From assembly GCA_025699025.1 (NCBI GenBank), contig JAILWJ010000001.1, positions 1 through 64,000 on the forward strand: a stretch of DNA of 64,000 nt, given 5' to 3'. The number at the start of each line of letters is the position of its first letter. The first letter of the stretch is position 1. The position numbers were made by a program, and so were the translations under genes. This document shows positions 8,129 to 15,416 of this stretch, in pieces. Origin of the DNA: Nitrosarchaeum sp. (GTDB lineage: Archaea > Thermoproteota > Nitrososphaeria > Nitrososphaerales > Nitrosopumilaceae). The notes beneath the pieces were generated by a model that did no database searches, was not told the origin of the DNA, and saw only the letters and a list, made by a program, of their open reading frames with translations.

Positions 8129-8310
8129 TTCTCTAGCAATATATTCTCATCATCATCCAATAATGGATTTGAGACAAATCCGTTAAATTGTGTTGATTCA
8201 TTTTGCTGAGAACTGGCTTTTTCAAATAACACGCCGTTATTAGTCAATGTGTTTGACTCTGAATTTGTATTATTTAATAGTAGTGATCTTTTTTTGTACA
8301 TTTTACTCAA
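8125..8310 (-). CDS. Small hypothetical protein
   Basis: This 61-codon frame is rich in Asn, Ser and Leu (LLLNNTNSESNTLTNN) and meets the peptidase gene tail to tail with a 4-bp overlap. No domain is recognised. The first Met may be at 8310 or 8301. The even spacing to the RHH gene upstream on the same strand supports a real gene only weakly. Confidence 0.4.
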   Translation of the reverse strand: MSKMYKKRSLLLNNTNSESNTLTNNGVLFEKASSQQNESTQFNGFVSNPLLDDDENILLEN

Positions 8311-8370
8311 TAATATTACGTGTTCTTCACATTAAAGTAATACGCAGTATTATCAAAGTACAGAATAACT

Positions 8371-8511
8371 TTATGAGTTGATTTCAAGTTCATTCTTTAT
8401 TGCATTATTCAAAAACTCTGCTGCTGTAATTCCACGCTTAATAGCCTCAATTTTCGCTTGTTTCCATAATTCTTCATCTATCTTAATTGAAGTCACTATT
8501 AATTCTCCCAT
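8371..8511 (-). CDS. Ribbon-helix-helix (CopG/Arc-type) regulator
   Basis: The 46-residue protein MGELIVTSIKIDEELWKQAK has the RHH layout: a beta strand (IVTSIKID) followed by two helices (EELWKQAKIEAIKRG, TAAEFLNNAIKNELE). It is divergent from the transposase gene, and the space between them carries iterated TACTAC/GTAGTA sequences. It is probably an autoregulator and transposase repressor, or the antitoxin-like half of a pair. Confidence 0.75.
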   Translation of the reverse strand: MGELIVTSIKIDEELWKQAKIEAIKRGITAAEFLNNAIKNELEINS

Positions 8512-8559
8512 ATCAAATATTTACTGATCGTAGTATTTAATTATATTAGTATAACTATT

Positions 8560-8587
8560 AATACTACTACAATACTACTAGTAGTAT
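8560..8587. promoter_or_regulatory. Probable operator in the RHH-transposase divergent promoter
   Basis: AATACTACTA occurs twice in direct order (8560-8569, 8571-8580), and the second copy is half of the 16-bp perfect palindrome ATACTACTAGTAGTAT (8572-8587), which runs into the transposase ATG at 8586. A protein bound here would block transcription start and translation. The RHH protein next door is the obvious candidate. Confidence 0.6.
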
Positions 8588-9722
8588 GGAAACAAATCCA
8601 CGCCAAGAAAAAGGAAAAGAGATAGCAAAACGACAGGACATTATTAGAGTTTCAGATATTCACTATAGAGTACATTCCCAGACAACAAACAGAGAGTATG
8701 ATGTTATCAAGGTCGGGGAGGATTTCACCTGTACCTGTCCAGATCACAAGTTCAGACACGTTTGCTGTAAGCATATTCATGGCGTGGAATATTCATTGAG
8801 ATTCAGAGAGGAAGTAAGAAAACAAAATACCATAACACTAGAACCAATCAACGTTTCATCATGTCCAAAATGTCTATCATCTAATATCACAAAACATGGA
8901 ATCAGACACAACAAGTATGGAGACATTCAAAGATATTCCTGCAAGAACTGCCACAAGAGATTCTCAATAAACATCGGATTTGAAAAGATGAGGGCAACAC
9001 CTCAGGCTATCACTTCAGCCATGCAACTATACTTTACTGGTGAATCACTTAGAAGCGTGCAGAAATTCCTTAGATTACAAGGTGTAGATGTATCTCATCA
9101 GACTATCCTAAACTGGATTACCAAGTATACCAAAGTCATGAAATCATACCTAGACAAGATAACACCACAAGTAGGTAATGCATGGAGGGCAGATGAAGTA
9201 TGGACAAAAGTAAGAGGGGATCTAAAGTATCTATTTGCTTTGATAGATGACGAAACAAGATGGTGGTTAGCCAAAGAGGTAGCAACCTCAAAGGAAAAGC
9301 ATGATGCAAGTGGGTTATTCAGACAAGCCAAAGAGATTGCAGGAACTAGACCAAAGGTCATCATTACAGATGGATTGAGATCATATCAGGATGCTTACAA
9401 AAAGGAGTTTTGGACGATAAACAGACAGGATAGGACATTACACATTCGCCATATACACTTGAAAGGGGACATGAATAACAATAAGATGGAGAGATTCAAT
9501 GGAGAGTTTAGGGATAGAGAAAAGGTAATGCGAGGAATCAAAAAAGATGATTCAGTTATTTTTGATGGTTATCAGATTTATCACAATTACATCCGAGAAC
9601 ATCAGGGATTGGAGGGTAAGACTCCAGCTGATAAAGTAGGAATTGATGTTAAAGGAAATAATAAATGGATTACGTTGATTCAAAATGCAAAAAAGCATAT
9701 GAAAAAATCAAATTCCGAATAA
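8586..9722 (+). CDS. DDE transposase with N-terminal SWIM zinc finger (IS6-like)
   Basis: The 378-residue protein contains, in order: a SWIM-type finger (C49, C51, C61, H63 in FTCTCPDHKFRHVCCKH), a second zinc ribbon (C93, C96, C119, C122), a helix-turn-helix (SLRSVQKFLRLQGVDVSHQT) and an RNase H-like catalytic core with RADEVW (D203), ITDG (D262) and NKMERFNGEFRDREK (E302). The core fits IS6-family DDE enzymes; the added SWIM finger is not part of classical bacterial IS6 transposases. The frame is intact. A decayed relative of its C-terminus lies at 5932-6109. Confidence 0.9.
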   Translation: METNPRQEKGKEIAKRQDIIRVSDIHYRVHSQTTNREYDVIKVGEDFTCTCPDHKFRHVCCKHIHGVEYSLRFREEVRKQNTITLEPINVSSCPKCLSSNITKHGIRHNKYGDIQRYSCKNCHKRFSINIGFEKMRATPQAITSAMQLYFTGESLRSVQKFLRLQGVDVSHQTILNWITKYTKVMKSYLDKITPQVGNAWRADEVWTKVRGDLKYLFALIDDETRWWLAKEVATSKEKHDASGLFRQAKEIAGTRPKVIITDGLRSYQDAYKKEFWTINRQDRTLHIRHIHLKGDMNNNKMERFNGEFRDREKVMRGIKKDDSVIFDGYQIYHNYIREHQGLEGKTPADKVGIDVKGNNKWITLIQNAKKHMKKSNSE

Positions 9723-9726
9723 AAAA

Positions 9727-9897
9727 TTATTCGAGTTTGAGTGTGATTGTACCGTTTTCAGCACTAATCAAAAATCGTGCACCTTTTTCTATTCCAAGAC
9801 CATCTTTGATCGCTTTTGGAATAATCAAAGCTAAAGAGTCATTGCCATTAGCTTTGTAAACTGTACCTACACCAAAAATTGGTTTTTCCATAGTCAT
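9727..9897 (-). CDS. AbrB/SpoVT-like swapped-hairpin DNA-binding protein
   Basis: This 56-residue protein reads MTMEKPIFGVGTVYKANGND and continues SLALIIPKAIKDGLGIEKGA, the AbrB/MazE fold signature (S-x-x-IPK-x-I-xx-LGI-xx-G). The start is ATG 9897 or 9891. It points towards the transposase and is divergent from the unknown gene at 9981. Such proteins act as transition regulators or antitoxins. Confidence 0.8.
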   Translation of the reverse strand: MTMEKPIFGVGTVYKANGNDSLALIIPKAIKDGLGIEKGARFLISAENGTITLKLE

Positions 9898-9914
9898 ATT
9901 AGATCACATCCCAT

Positions 9915-9960
9915 ATATCAATATTTATATAGTTTAAGCTATATGAATATAGCTAGGAAA
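9915..9960. promoter_or_regulatory. Divergent promoter between the AbrB-like gene and the gene at 9981
   Basis: This AT-rich stretch contains TTTATATAG and the inverted pair ATATAG/CTATAT separated by six bases. It can serve as TATA box and as a binding site for the AbrB-like protein. A purine-rich AAAGGTGTGAG before ATG 9981 looks like a ribosome binding site. Confidence 0.4.
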
Positions 9961-9980
9961 TTAGAAAGGTGTGAGAACAA

Positions 9981-10583
9981 ATGTCGATAATAAACACGTC
10001 AAAAACCAAATTAATGTTCGAGTTAAGAAAAAAATATCCACGTTTACAGATTGTGGATGAAATAGCATCTGTAATACTTGCTGGTGAAGCATTAGGGGCT
10101 ATTGATGAAACACGCAAACGTAAAAGATGGGAATTTATCAAAAATGGTGCAAAAGATGCCGCATTTTATGCAGCATATAAAAAATATGGATTATTAGTAA
10201 AAAAAGAGAAGGAACTCAAAAGATATTTTGAATACAAAAGACCACATGCCAACAGGTTAGATAACAATACGGCAATACTAAATGCATTAAAATATGAACA
10301 AACAAAACTTTATGCCCATATGTTATCAGATCACAATGTACGAAATGCTATTGTGAAAACGTTATCTTTACCATCTAAAGATCTAACTTCAATTAAAAGA
10401 GCTATTGAAAAAGGAAGTTTATATGAACAACTTAATGTTTATGGAAAAATACTCCGATTTCTCATGGATGAAAAATTATATCATCAACGTCACGATTACT
10501 ACATAATAGGATTCAGAAATATACCCCATCATTATTGGCTTAGCAAAGTAGCCATAAAATTATTAGCAGATGCAAAAAAGTGA
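9981..10583 (+). CDS. Hypothetical protein of the transposon
   Basis: This is a 200-residue, basic, largely helical protein without membrane segments. Notable stretches are KRKRWEFIKNGAKDAAFYAA, KKYGLLVKKEKELKRYF and the histidine-rich YHQRHDYYIIGFRNIPHHYW near the C-terminus. I recognise no family. It is followed after four bases by the TM-protein gene, so the two are likely made together. Confidence 0.65.
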   Translation: MSIINTSKTKLMFELRKKYPRLQIVDEIASVILAGEALGAIDETRKRKRWEFIKNGAKDAAFYAAYKKYGLLVKKEKELKRYFEYKRPHANRLDNNTAILNALKYEQTKLYAHMLSDHNVRNAIVKTLSLPSKDLTSIKRAIEKGSLYEQLNVYGKILRFLMDEKLYHQRHDYYIIGFRNIPHHYWLSKVAIKLLADAKK

Positions 10584-10587
10584 GAAT

Positions 10588-11046
10588 ATGATCAAGAATG
10601 ATCCACATCACTGTCATTGTTTTAAAATTCTAAATACTCATTTTGATTTATTCAGAAATAAATTAGAACAGAATGGATTTACAGATGGACTTCAAATGCC
10701 AAATGGACAATTATTTGGAAGAATCAAAAAAATCAATGCTGAAGAACAAATGCATGTTAAATTAATGCAATCAGGAATTATTGAAGCAGAGATAGAACCA
10801 TCACAAGATTATCCTGTGGCACATTTGAATCAAAAACACAGTTATTCTGCACATAACCAATTACAAGAATTACTCAATCAATTTGGTATTCCGCATATAC
10901 GTAATTGGTCAATTCCCCTTTGGTGTATTCGACCGATTATTGTAAAACCATTCAGACCTACTCATGTCAAGGTTATTGCAGGCGTCATCGTTGTCATACT
11001 ATTTGCAGGCGTTCTAGGATATGCTTTGGCAAAAAGTAAGAATTAA
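10588..11046 (+). CDS. Hypothetical protein with C-terminal membrane anchor
   Basis: The soluble part starts MIKNDPHHCHCFKILNTHFD and contains a His-Cys cluster (HHCHC) and KHSYSAHNQLQELLNQFGIP. One membrane segment (VKVIAGVIVVILFAGVLGYA) lies near the end, so the protein is tail-anchored with its bulk in the cytosol. The in-frame ATG at 10570 would overlap the previous gene; I prefer ATG 10588, four bases after its stop. The last codons lie inside the right inverted repeat. Function unknown. Confidence 0.6.
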   Translation: MIKNDPHHCHCFKILNTHFDLFRNKLEQNGFTDGLQMPNGQLFGRIKKINAEEQMHVKLMQSGIIEAEIEPSQDYPVAHLNQKHSYSAHNQLQELLNQFGIPHIRNWSIPLWCIRPIIVKPFRPTHVKVIAGVIVVILFAGVLGYALAKSKN

Positions 11047-11109
11047 CCCATGTCCCGACACTTTACACGCATAAGATCTACACTAAACACCCGATAACTT
11101 GACAGAACC
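11043..11109 (-). repeat. Right terminal inverted repeat
   Basis: This is the 67-bp right end. It overlaps the last four bases of the stop region of the TM-protein gene ending at 11046, so that gene reaches into the repeat. Confidence 0.88.
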
Positions 11110-11117
11110 CCCAAGCG
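11110..11117. repeat. Target-site duplication, right copy
   Basis: CCCAAGCG follows the right inverted repeat and leads directly into the radA promoter region. Confidence 0.82.
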
Positions 11118-11123
11118 GTAACC

Positions 11124-11154
11124 TTATAAAGTAATGGTACCGTACCATACGGTA
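11124..11154 (+). promoter_or_regulatory. radA promoter with start-site palindrome
   Basis: TATA box TTATAAAG (11124-11131) is 26 nt before the radA ATG, so the mRNA should be leaderless. The inverted repeat TACCGTA-CCA-TACGGTA (11138-11154) covers the expected transcription start and touches the ATG. The transposon's target duplication ends seven bases upstream of the TATA box. Confidence 0.6.
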
Positions 11155-12296
11155 TGGTAGAAGATTTAAGATTAGATAGTTTAGAGGGCGTAGGTCCTGT
11201 AACTACTAGAAAATTATCCGACGCAGGTGTCCACAATATCATGGATCTCATAGTCAGGGGTCCAGTAGAGATTGCAGAAATAACTGGAATGGAAAAGGAC
11301 ACGGCTGAAAAGATTGTCAACAAAGCCCGACAGCATCTAGTTGAAGGAGGCTTGCTAGCTAAAGATTTTGTTAGTGCAAGCGAGATTTACAAGCACAGAC
11401 AGTCTATTGGCAAAATCACGACTGGTACAAACTGCCTTGATACTCTGTTTGATGGCGGTATAGAGACCCAAGCACTCACCGAAGTCTACGGAGAGTTTGG
11501 TTGTGGAAAAACACAATTTGCTCACACAATGTCTGTGATGGTTCAAAAGCCAAAAGAAGAGGGCGGTCTAAACGGCTCTGTTCTGTACATTGATACTGAG
11601 AACACTTTCAGACCTGAAAGAATCGTATCCATTGCACAAGCACACGGAATGGATCCAGAAAAGGTTCTTGACCGCATCATCGTGGCACGTGCATACAACA
11701 GTGCACACCAAACACTGATCCTGGAAGAAGCAGGACCAGTAATCGAAGAAAATAACGTAAAACTAATAGTCGCAGACTCTGCGGTGGGTCTGTTCCGCTC
11801 TGAATACCTTGGAAGAGGAACACTCTCAAACAGACAACAGAAACTAAATCACTTTGTTCATCTATTGTCTAGAATTGCAGAGACGTACAACTGTGCAGCA
11901 ATTGCGACAAACCAAGTCATGGCATCACCTGACGTGTTCTTTGGTGACCCTACTCGCCCAATTGGTGGAAACGTAGTTGCACACACAAGTACCTATAGAA
12001 TCTACTTTAAGAAATCAGGCAAAAAGAGAATTGCAAGAATGGTTGACAGTCCTCATCACCCAGAGGAAGAAGTAATCTTTGCACTAGGTGAGGCTGGAGT
12101 GATTGATCCAGAAGATGCCGAAAAGAAGACAAAAAAGACAACCAAAAAGGCAACCTCTAAAAAAGCAGCAGACTCTGATGAAGAGACTGTAGAATCAGTC
12201 GAGGTGGAAACACCAGCAGAATCATCTGATGCTGACACCACTGTTGAATCCGCAACAGAAGCACCTGATGATGAATCAGAACCACAAGAAGAATAA
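11154..12296 (+). CDS. radA: RadA recombinase
   Basis: RadA forms ATP-dependent filaments on single-stranded DNA for strand exchange in homologous recombination. The N-terminal helix-hairpin-helix domain (DSLEGVGPVTTRKLSDAGV) and linker are followed by the ATPase core with Walker A GEFGCGKTQ, Walker B LIVADSAV, and L1/L2 region (SEYLGRGTLSNRQQKLN, FGDPTRPIGGNVVAHTSTYR). The core ends near residue 320. A 55-60 residue tail follows, first lysine-rich (KKTKKTTKKATSKKA) and then strongly acidic, which makes the protein 380 residues against about 320-350 in most archaea. Confidence 0.96.
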   Translation: MVEDLRLDSLEGVGPVTTRKLSDAGVHNIMDLIVRGPVEIAEITGMEKDTAEKIVNKARQHLVEGGLLAKDFVSASEIYKHRQSIGKITTGTNCLDTLFDGGIETQALTEVYGEFGCGKTQFAHTMSVMVQKPKEEGGLNGSVLYIDTENTFRPERIVSIAQAHGMDPEKVLDRIIVARAYNSAHQTLILEEAGPVIEENNVKLIVADSAVGLFRSEYLGRGTLSNRQQKLNHFVHLLSRIAETYNCAAIATNQVMASPDVFFGDPTRPIGGNVVAHTSTYRIYFKKSGKKRIARMVDSPHHPEEEVIFALGEAGVIDPEDAEKKTKKTTKKATSKKAADSDEETVESVEVETPAESSDADTTVESATEAPDDESEPQEE

Positions 12297-12316
12297 CTCT
12301 TCTTTTTATTTTTGTA
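12297..12316 (+). terminator. T-rich terminator after radA
   Basis: CTCTTCTTTTTATTTTTG directly follows the radA stop codon. Oligo-T tracts without a hairpin are the usual archaeal termination signal. Confidence 0.5.
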
Positions 12317-12349
12317 ATCTATGAATATAGTTTACAAAATCTTCTTTTT

Positions 12350-12961
12350 ATGACTCGAATAGAGTGCGTCTTGTTTGATATTGGAGGCGTACTTGTAGAC
12401 TGGCACATGTCTTGGATCACCTCTGAGGTCTCTGCAAGGTTTGGCATTGATGAATCTTTAATTGTTGATGCCTTTTCAAAATACCTGCATGAGCTGGATT
12501 CAGGCAAAATCGAAGAAAAAGAATTCTGGCACAAAATTGCAACTGATACAGACTCCACACCGCTCAAAGAAAACACCGAATCATTATGGGACACATATTT
12601 TCGAAAGAATGCAAAGCTAAACCACGACGTAATCAGCCTCTCAAAAGCAATCGGTGCCAACCACACATTAGGAATAATATCCAACATTGAAAAAATCACA
12701 CACAAAATAGTTGATGACTGGAACGTGCTTGATAACTTTGAGCACAAATTCATGTCATATGAAATCGGCTTTTCAAAACCTGATTCCAGGATTTATGAGC
12801 ATGTCATTGACAATCTTCCTTTTGATCCAGAAAGCATGCTGTTCATTGATGATAAAAAATCAAACGTTGATGCTGCAGCAGATTCCGGTCTTGAGGCAAT
12901 CCACTTTACAGGATATTCAAAGCTGAAGGAATCTCTTGCCAAACATGGCCTGACTGTCTGA
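12350..12961 (+). CDS. HAD-superfamily hydrolase
   Basis: The 203-residue protein has HAD motif I as VLFDIGGVLVD (first Asp nucleophile; the second acid position is Gly, as in several HAD subgroups), motif II GIISN, motif III in FSKPDSRIYEHV and motif IV in MLFIDDKKSNVDAA. The cap-containing layout with GGVLVDW resembles the haloacid dehalogenase/epoxide hydrolase-type branch. The substrate is not predictable. Confidence 0.85.
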   Translation: MTRIECVLFDIGGVLVDWHMSWITSEVSARFGIDESLIVDAFSKYLHELDSGKIEEKEFWHKIATDTDSTPLKENTESLWDTYFRKNAKLNHDVISLSKAIGANHTLGIISNIEKITHKIVDDWNVLDNFEHKFMSYEIGFSKPDSRIYEHVIDNLPFDPESMLFIDDKKSNVDAAADSGLEAIHFTGYSKLKESLAKHGLTV

Positions 12962-13046
12962 CTCGTGCCTGATGTGCCAGAATCCTGCAAAATGCCATGA
13001 CTGGGGCAATTGATTAAATTATCATCAATCAAACAATTTATCCATC

Positions 13047-14102
13047 ATGACTGACCTTTACAGGCTCCTTCCAGAGGAGATGGAACAACTGGTAATGGAT
13101 ATGGGGTACCAGAGGTATCGCGCTGATCAAATACTGTATCCTCTATACTACAAATTCCCAAAGGACATCTCTGAGATAAAGCAGCTCCCAAAAGCCATGA
13201 GAGAGGAGCTGGCTGCTGCAGGATACACCATTGGCTCCACCCAAGAAATACACCGTGTCGTAAGTGAGGATGGCGAAACAATGAAACTGCTGCTCAATCT
13301 TGATGATGACACATCTGTGGAAACAGTTCTGATGCAATACCCTTCTACAAATCCGCTTGGTCATCCAAGATCAACCATATGCGTCTCAACCCAAATCGGC
13401 TGTGCCATGGGATGCGTGTTTTGCGCAACAGGACAGATGGGATTTGAAACCAATCTAAAGGCAGAGCATATTGTCTCCCAGGTGATCCATTTTGCAGAAA
13501 TTCTGCAGCAGCGCGGGCAGCATGTCACAAATTTGGTGTTTATGGGAATGGGGGAGCCGATGGCAAACTATGACGAGATGATCCGTGCCGTGCGAATCCT
13601 GACTCATCCAAGGGGATTTGGAATCGGCCAACGACACATAACAATCTCCACCATTGGCATCACGTCTGGAATCGACAGACTTGCCGAGGAAGACCTGCAG
13701 ATAGGCCTTGCAATATCGCTTCATGCACCAAATAATAATCTGAGAAAACAACTGGTTCCAACTGCCGGCCCAAACTCCGTTGAGGAGATAATCGAAGCTG
13801 GAAGAAGGTATTTTAAAAAAACTGGGCGCCGTGTAACGTTTGAGTATGCGCTTATGGAGGGAGTAAACGACTCCATCGAGACTGCAATGGAACTTGCGCG
13901 CCTCTTGAAGGGAAACGGCTCCCACCTGAATATAATCCCGATAAACCCGACGGCTGGAAACTTCAAGCGGCCATCCAGCGGACGTGTTCTCAAGTTCGAG
14001 CAAATCCTAATTGATGCCGGCATAAACTGCACTGTCCGCGTGGAAAAGGGCACAGAGATATCTGCAGCATGTGGGCAACTTCGAACAGACATTGTTGGGT
14101 AG
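13047..14102 (+). CDS. rlmN: RlmN-type radical SAM methyltransferase
   Basis: RlmN adds a C2 methyl group to adenosine in 23S rRNA and in some tRNAs. The 351-residue protein has the YRADQILYPLYYK start, the 4Fe-4S site CAMGCVFC (C119, C123, C126), NLVFMGMGEPMANYDE, LAISLHAPNN and the C-terminal catalytic cysteine in ISAACGQL. Length and motif order fit the family. RlmN is mainly bacterial, so this archaeal copy probably came by transfer. It sits between a HAD gene and rpl21e. Confidence 0.93.
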   Translation: MTDLYRLLPEEMEQLVMDMGYQRYRADQILYPLYYKFPKDISEIKQLPKAMREELAAAGYTIGSTQEIHRVVSEDGETMKLLLNLDDDTSVETVLMQYPSTNPLGHPRSTICVSTQIGCAMGCVFCATGQMGFETNLKAEHIVSQVIHFAEILQQRGQHVTNLVFMGMGEPMANYDEMIRAVRILTHPRGFGIGQRHITISTIGITSGIDRLAEEDLQIGLAISLHAPNNNLRKQLVPTAGPNSVEEIIEAGRRYFKKTGRRVTFEYALMEGVNDSIETAMELARLLKGNGSHLNIIPINPTAGNFKRPSSGRVLKFEQILIDAGINCTVRVEKGTEISAACGQLRTDIVG

Positions 14103-14199
14103 GTCCTGAAAAATCCCCTTGCCTGTTGCATGTTTGTCGCCAAATTGTTGTAAAATATGGTAAGTGTTAAAATAGGGTCTTTGGGAGTTCTACTCAGAT

Positions 14200-14499
14200 A
14201 TGGCAACCAAGAAGACCTCTGGTCGTTCACATGGATTCAAGCACAAGTCACGTTCTGTGATGAAGAAAGATGCCCCTAGGGGAGTCTCATTCTTGCTTAG
14301 AGAGTATACTGTGGGTGAGCAGGCGCTTGTCATCATTGATCCAAGACAGCACAAGGGACTCCCGCACAGGAGATACCACGGAAAGGTGGGTGTAATCACA
14401 GAGGTCGGAAGACGTGCTGTCACGCTAGACGTGAAATTGGGGAACAAATCGAAAACCTTAATCACTAGATTGGATCATATCAAACCATTCGGTGTATAG
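14200..14499 (+). CDS. rpl21e: Large ribosomal subunit protein L21e
   Basis: This is a 99-residue protein with the L21e landmarks SRSVMKKDAPRGVSF, YTVGEQALVIIDP and PHRRYHGKVGVITEVGRRAV. It opens an operon with rpo4, DUF655, ksgA and hemK that is conserved in many archaea and links ribosome assembly with transcription. rpo4 starts three bases after its stop. Confidence 0.96.
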   Translation: MATKKTSGRSHGFKHKSRSVMKKDAPRGVSFLLREYTVGEQALVIIDPRQHKGLPHRRYHGKVGVITEVGRRAVTLDVKLGNKSKTLITRLDHIKPFGV

Positions 14500-14501
14500 A
14501 T

Positions 14502-14828
14502 ATGGAAGAGGTAAAAAAGAAACAAAGTATCTCTCTTTCTGAAGTTAAAGAGATTTTGGGAAAGGTAGACCCTGAAGAGATGGACCAGATTCAGCGATGG
14601 ACATTTGACTATGTTTCTAAGTTTGGAAAAATTGATCCTAAAGATGCTAAAGAAATGAAAAAGAAACTCGTAAAAGAGTGTGAACTGACAGAAGAGGAGG
14701 CTGTTGAGATTGTAAACATCAGACCAACAAGCTTGGCAGAACTCCGCTCGTTTACATTCGGATGGAAGAAACTCATTCTTGCTGAAACTTTAGAAAAAAT
14801 GCTCAAGATAATCAAGGAGCATTCTTAA
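14502..14828 (+). CDS. rpo4: RNA polymerase subunit Rpo4 (RpoF)
   Basis: The 108-residue protein, with ISLSEVKEILGKVDPEEM, FDYVSKFGKI and NIRPTSLAELRSF, matches archaeal Rpo4, which pairs with Rpo7 in the polymerase stalk. Its position directly after rpl21e is the usual archaeal order. Confidence 0.93.
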   Translation: MEEVKKKQSISLSEVKEILGKVDPEEMDQIQRWTFDYVSKFGKIDPKDAKEMKKKLVKECELTEEEAVEIVNIRPTSLAELRSFTFGWKKLILAETLEKMLKIIKEHS

Positions 14829-14849
14829 TCCTAAAGAGGTCATTTTATT

Positions 14850-15416
14850 TTGTATAGGGCACATCCCCCACCTAGAAAGTATGAGGAGTACGCATACGTT
14901 TTGGATTTCAACCCAAGAGGCAAGTCTTCAACTGTTCGCGGTCGCGAGGGAATTATCATCACTGCAATAGGAGAAGACAGGCTGACACTGCTTGAGATAC
15001 TTGGGATGCCAAACTCTACTTTTGAGGTAGGCGAAAGACTCTACATTGGAAAGGACGGGCGTACAAAGATTCTCTCTGTGTTGGGAAAGATGGACTATGA
15101 GCACATTTCATCGTCTGCACAAAGTGAATTGGCCGGCGTGGTGGAAAAGATTGTGACACAGAACGAGTCCAGATTTGTGGAATATCTCAACAATGCACAG
15201 CCTCTGACACCTCGAATCCATGCACTGGAGCTAATCCCTGGCATTGGCAAGACCTACATGAAAACAATGCTTGAAGAAAGAGAAAAGAAAAAGTTTGAAA
15301 GCTATCAGGACTTGCAAGAAAGAGTCGGGTTTAAGGATCCGACCAAACACATTGCTGAGCGAATCATGGATGAGATTACTGGCGAGAGTAGAATGAACCT
15401 CTTTGTCAAGCGATGA
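14850..15416 (+). CDS. DUF655 putative RNA-binding protein
   Basis: The 188-residue product has EEYAYVLDFNPRGKSST, EDRLTLLEILGMPNSTFEVGERLYIGK and a helix-hairpin-helix-like ALELIPGIGKTYMKTML. These are hallmarks of DUF655, always found near ksgA. The start is TTG at 14850. The stop overlaps the ksgA ATG (ATGA), so translation is coupled. A role in rRNA or translation is inferred from context. Confidence 0.88.
   Translation: MYRAHPPPRKYEEYAYVLDFNPRGKSSTVRGREGIIITAIGEDRLTLLEILGMPNSTFEVGERLYIGKDGRTKILSVLGKMDYEHISSSAQSELAGVVEKIVTQNESRFVEYLNNAQPLTPRIHALELIPGIGKTYMKTMLEEREKKKFESYQDLQERVGFKDPTKHIAERIMDEITGESRMNLFVKR

Larger units (their letters stand above)
7130..11109. mobile_element. Complete 3,980-bp IS6-like transposon with cargo genes
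   Basis: The ends are 67-bp inverted repeats (7130-7196 and 11043-11109) beginning GGTTCTGT(A/C)AAG, close to ends known for IS6-family elements. The innermost 25 bp are identical and outer positions align without gaps. Flanking 8-bp sequences CCCAAGCG at 7122-7129 and 11110-11117 are identical, as expected of a target duplication. Inside lie a proteasome-like peptidase, a small unknown ORF, an RHH protein, the DDE transposase, an AbrB-like protein and two unknown genes. The interior is richer in A+T than nearby core genes. Intact ends and an open transposase frame suggest recent insertion. Confidence 0.85.
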
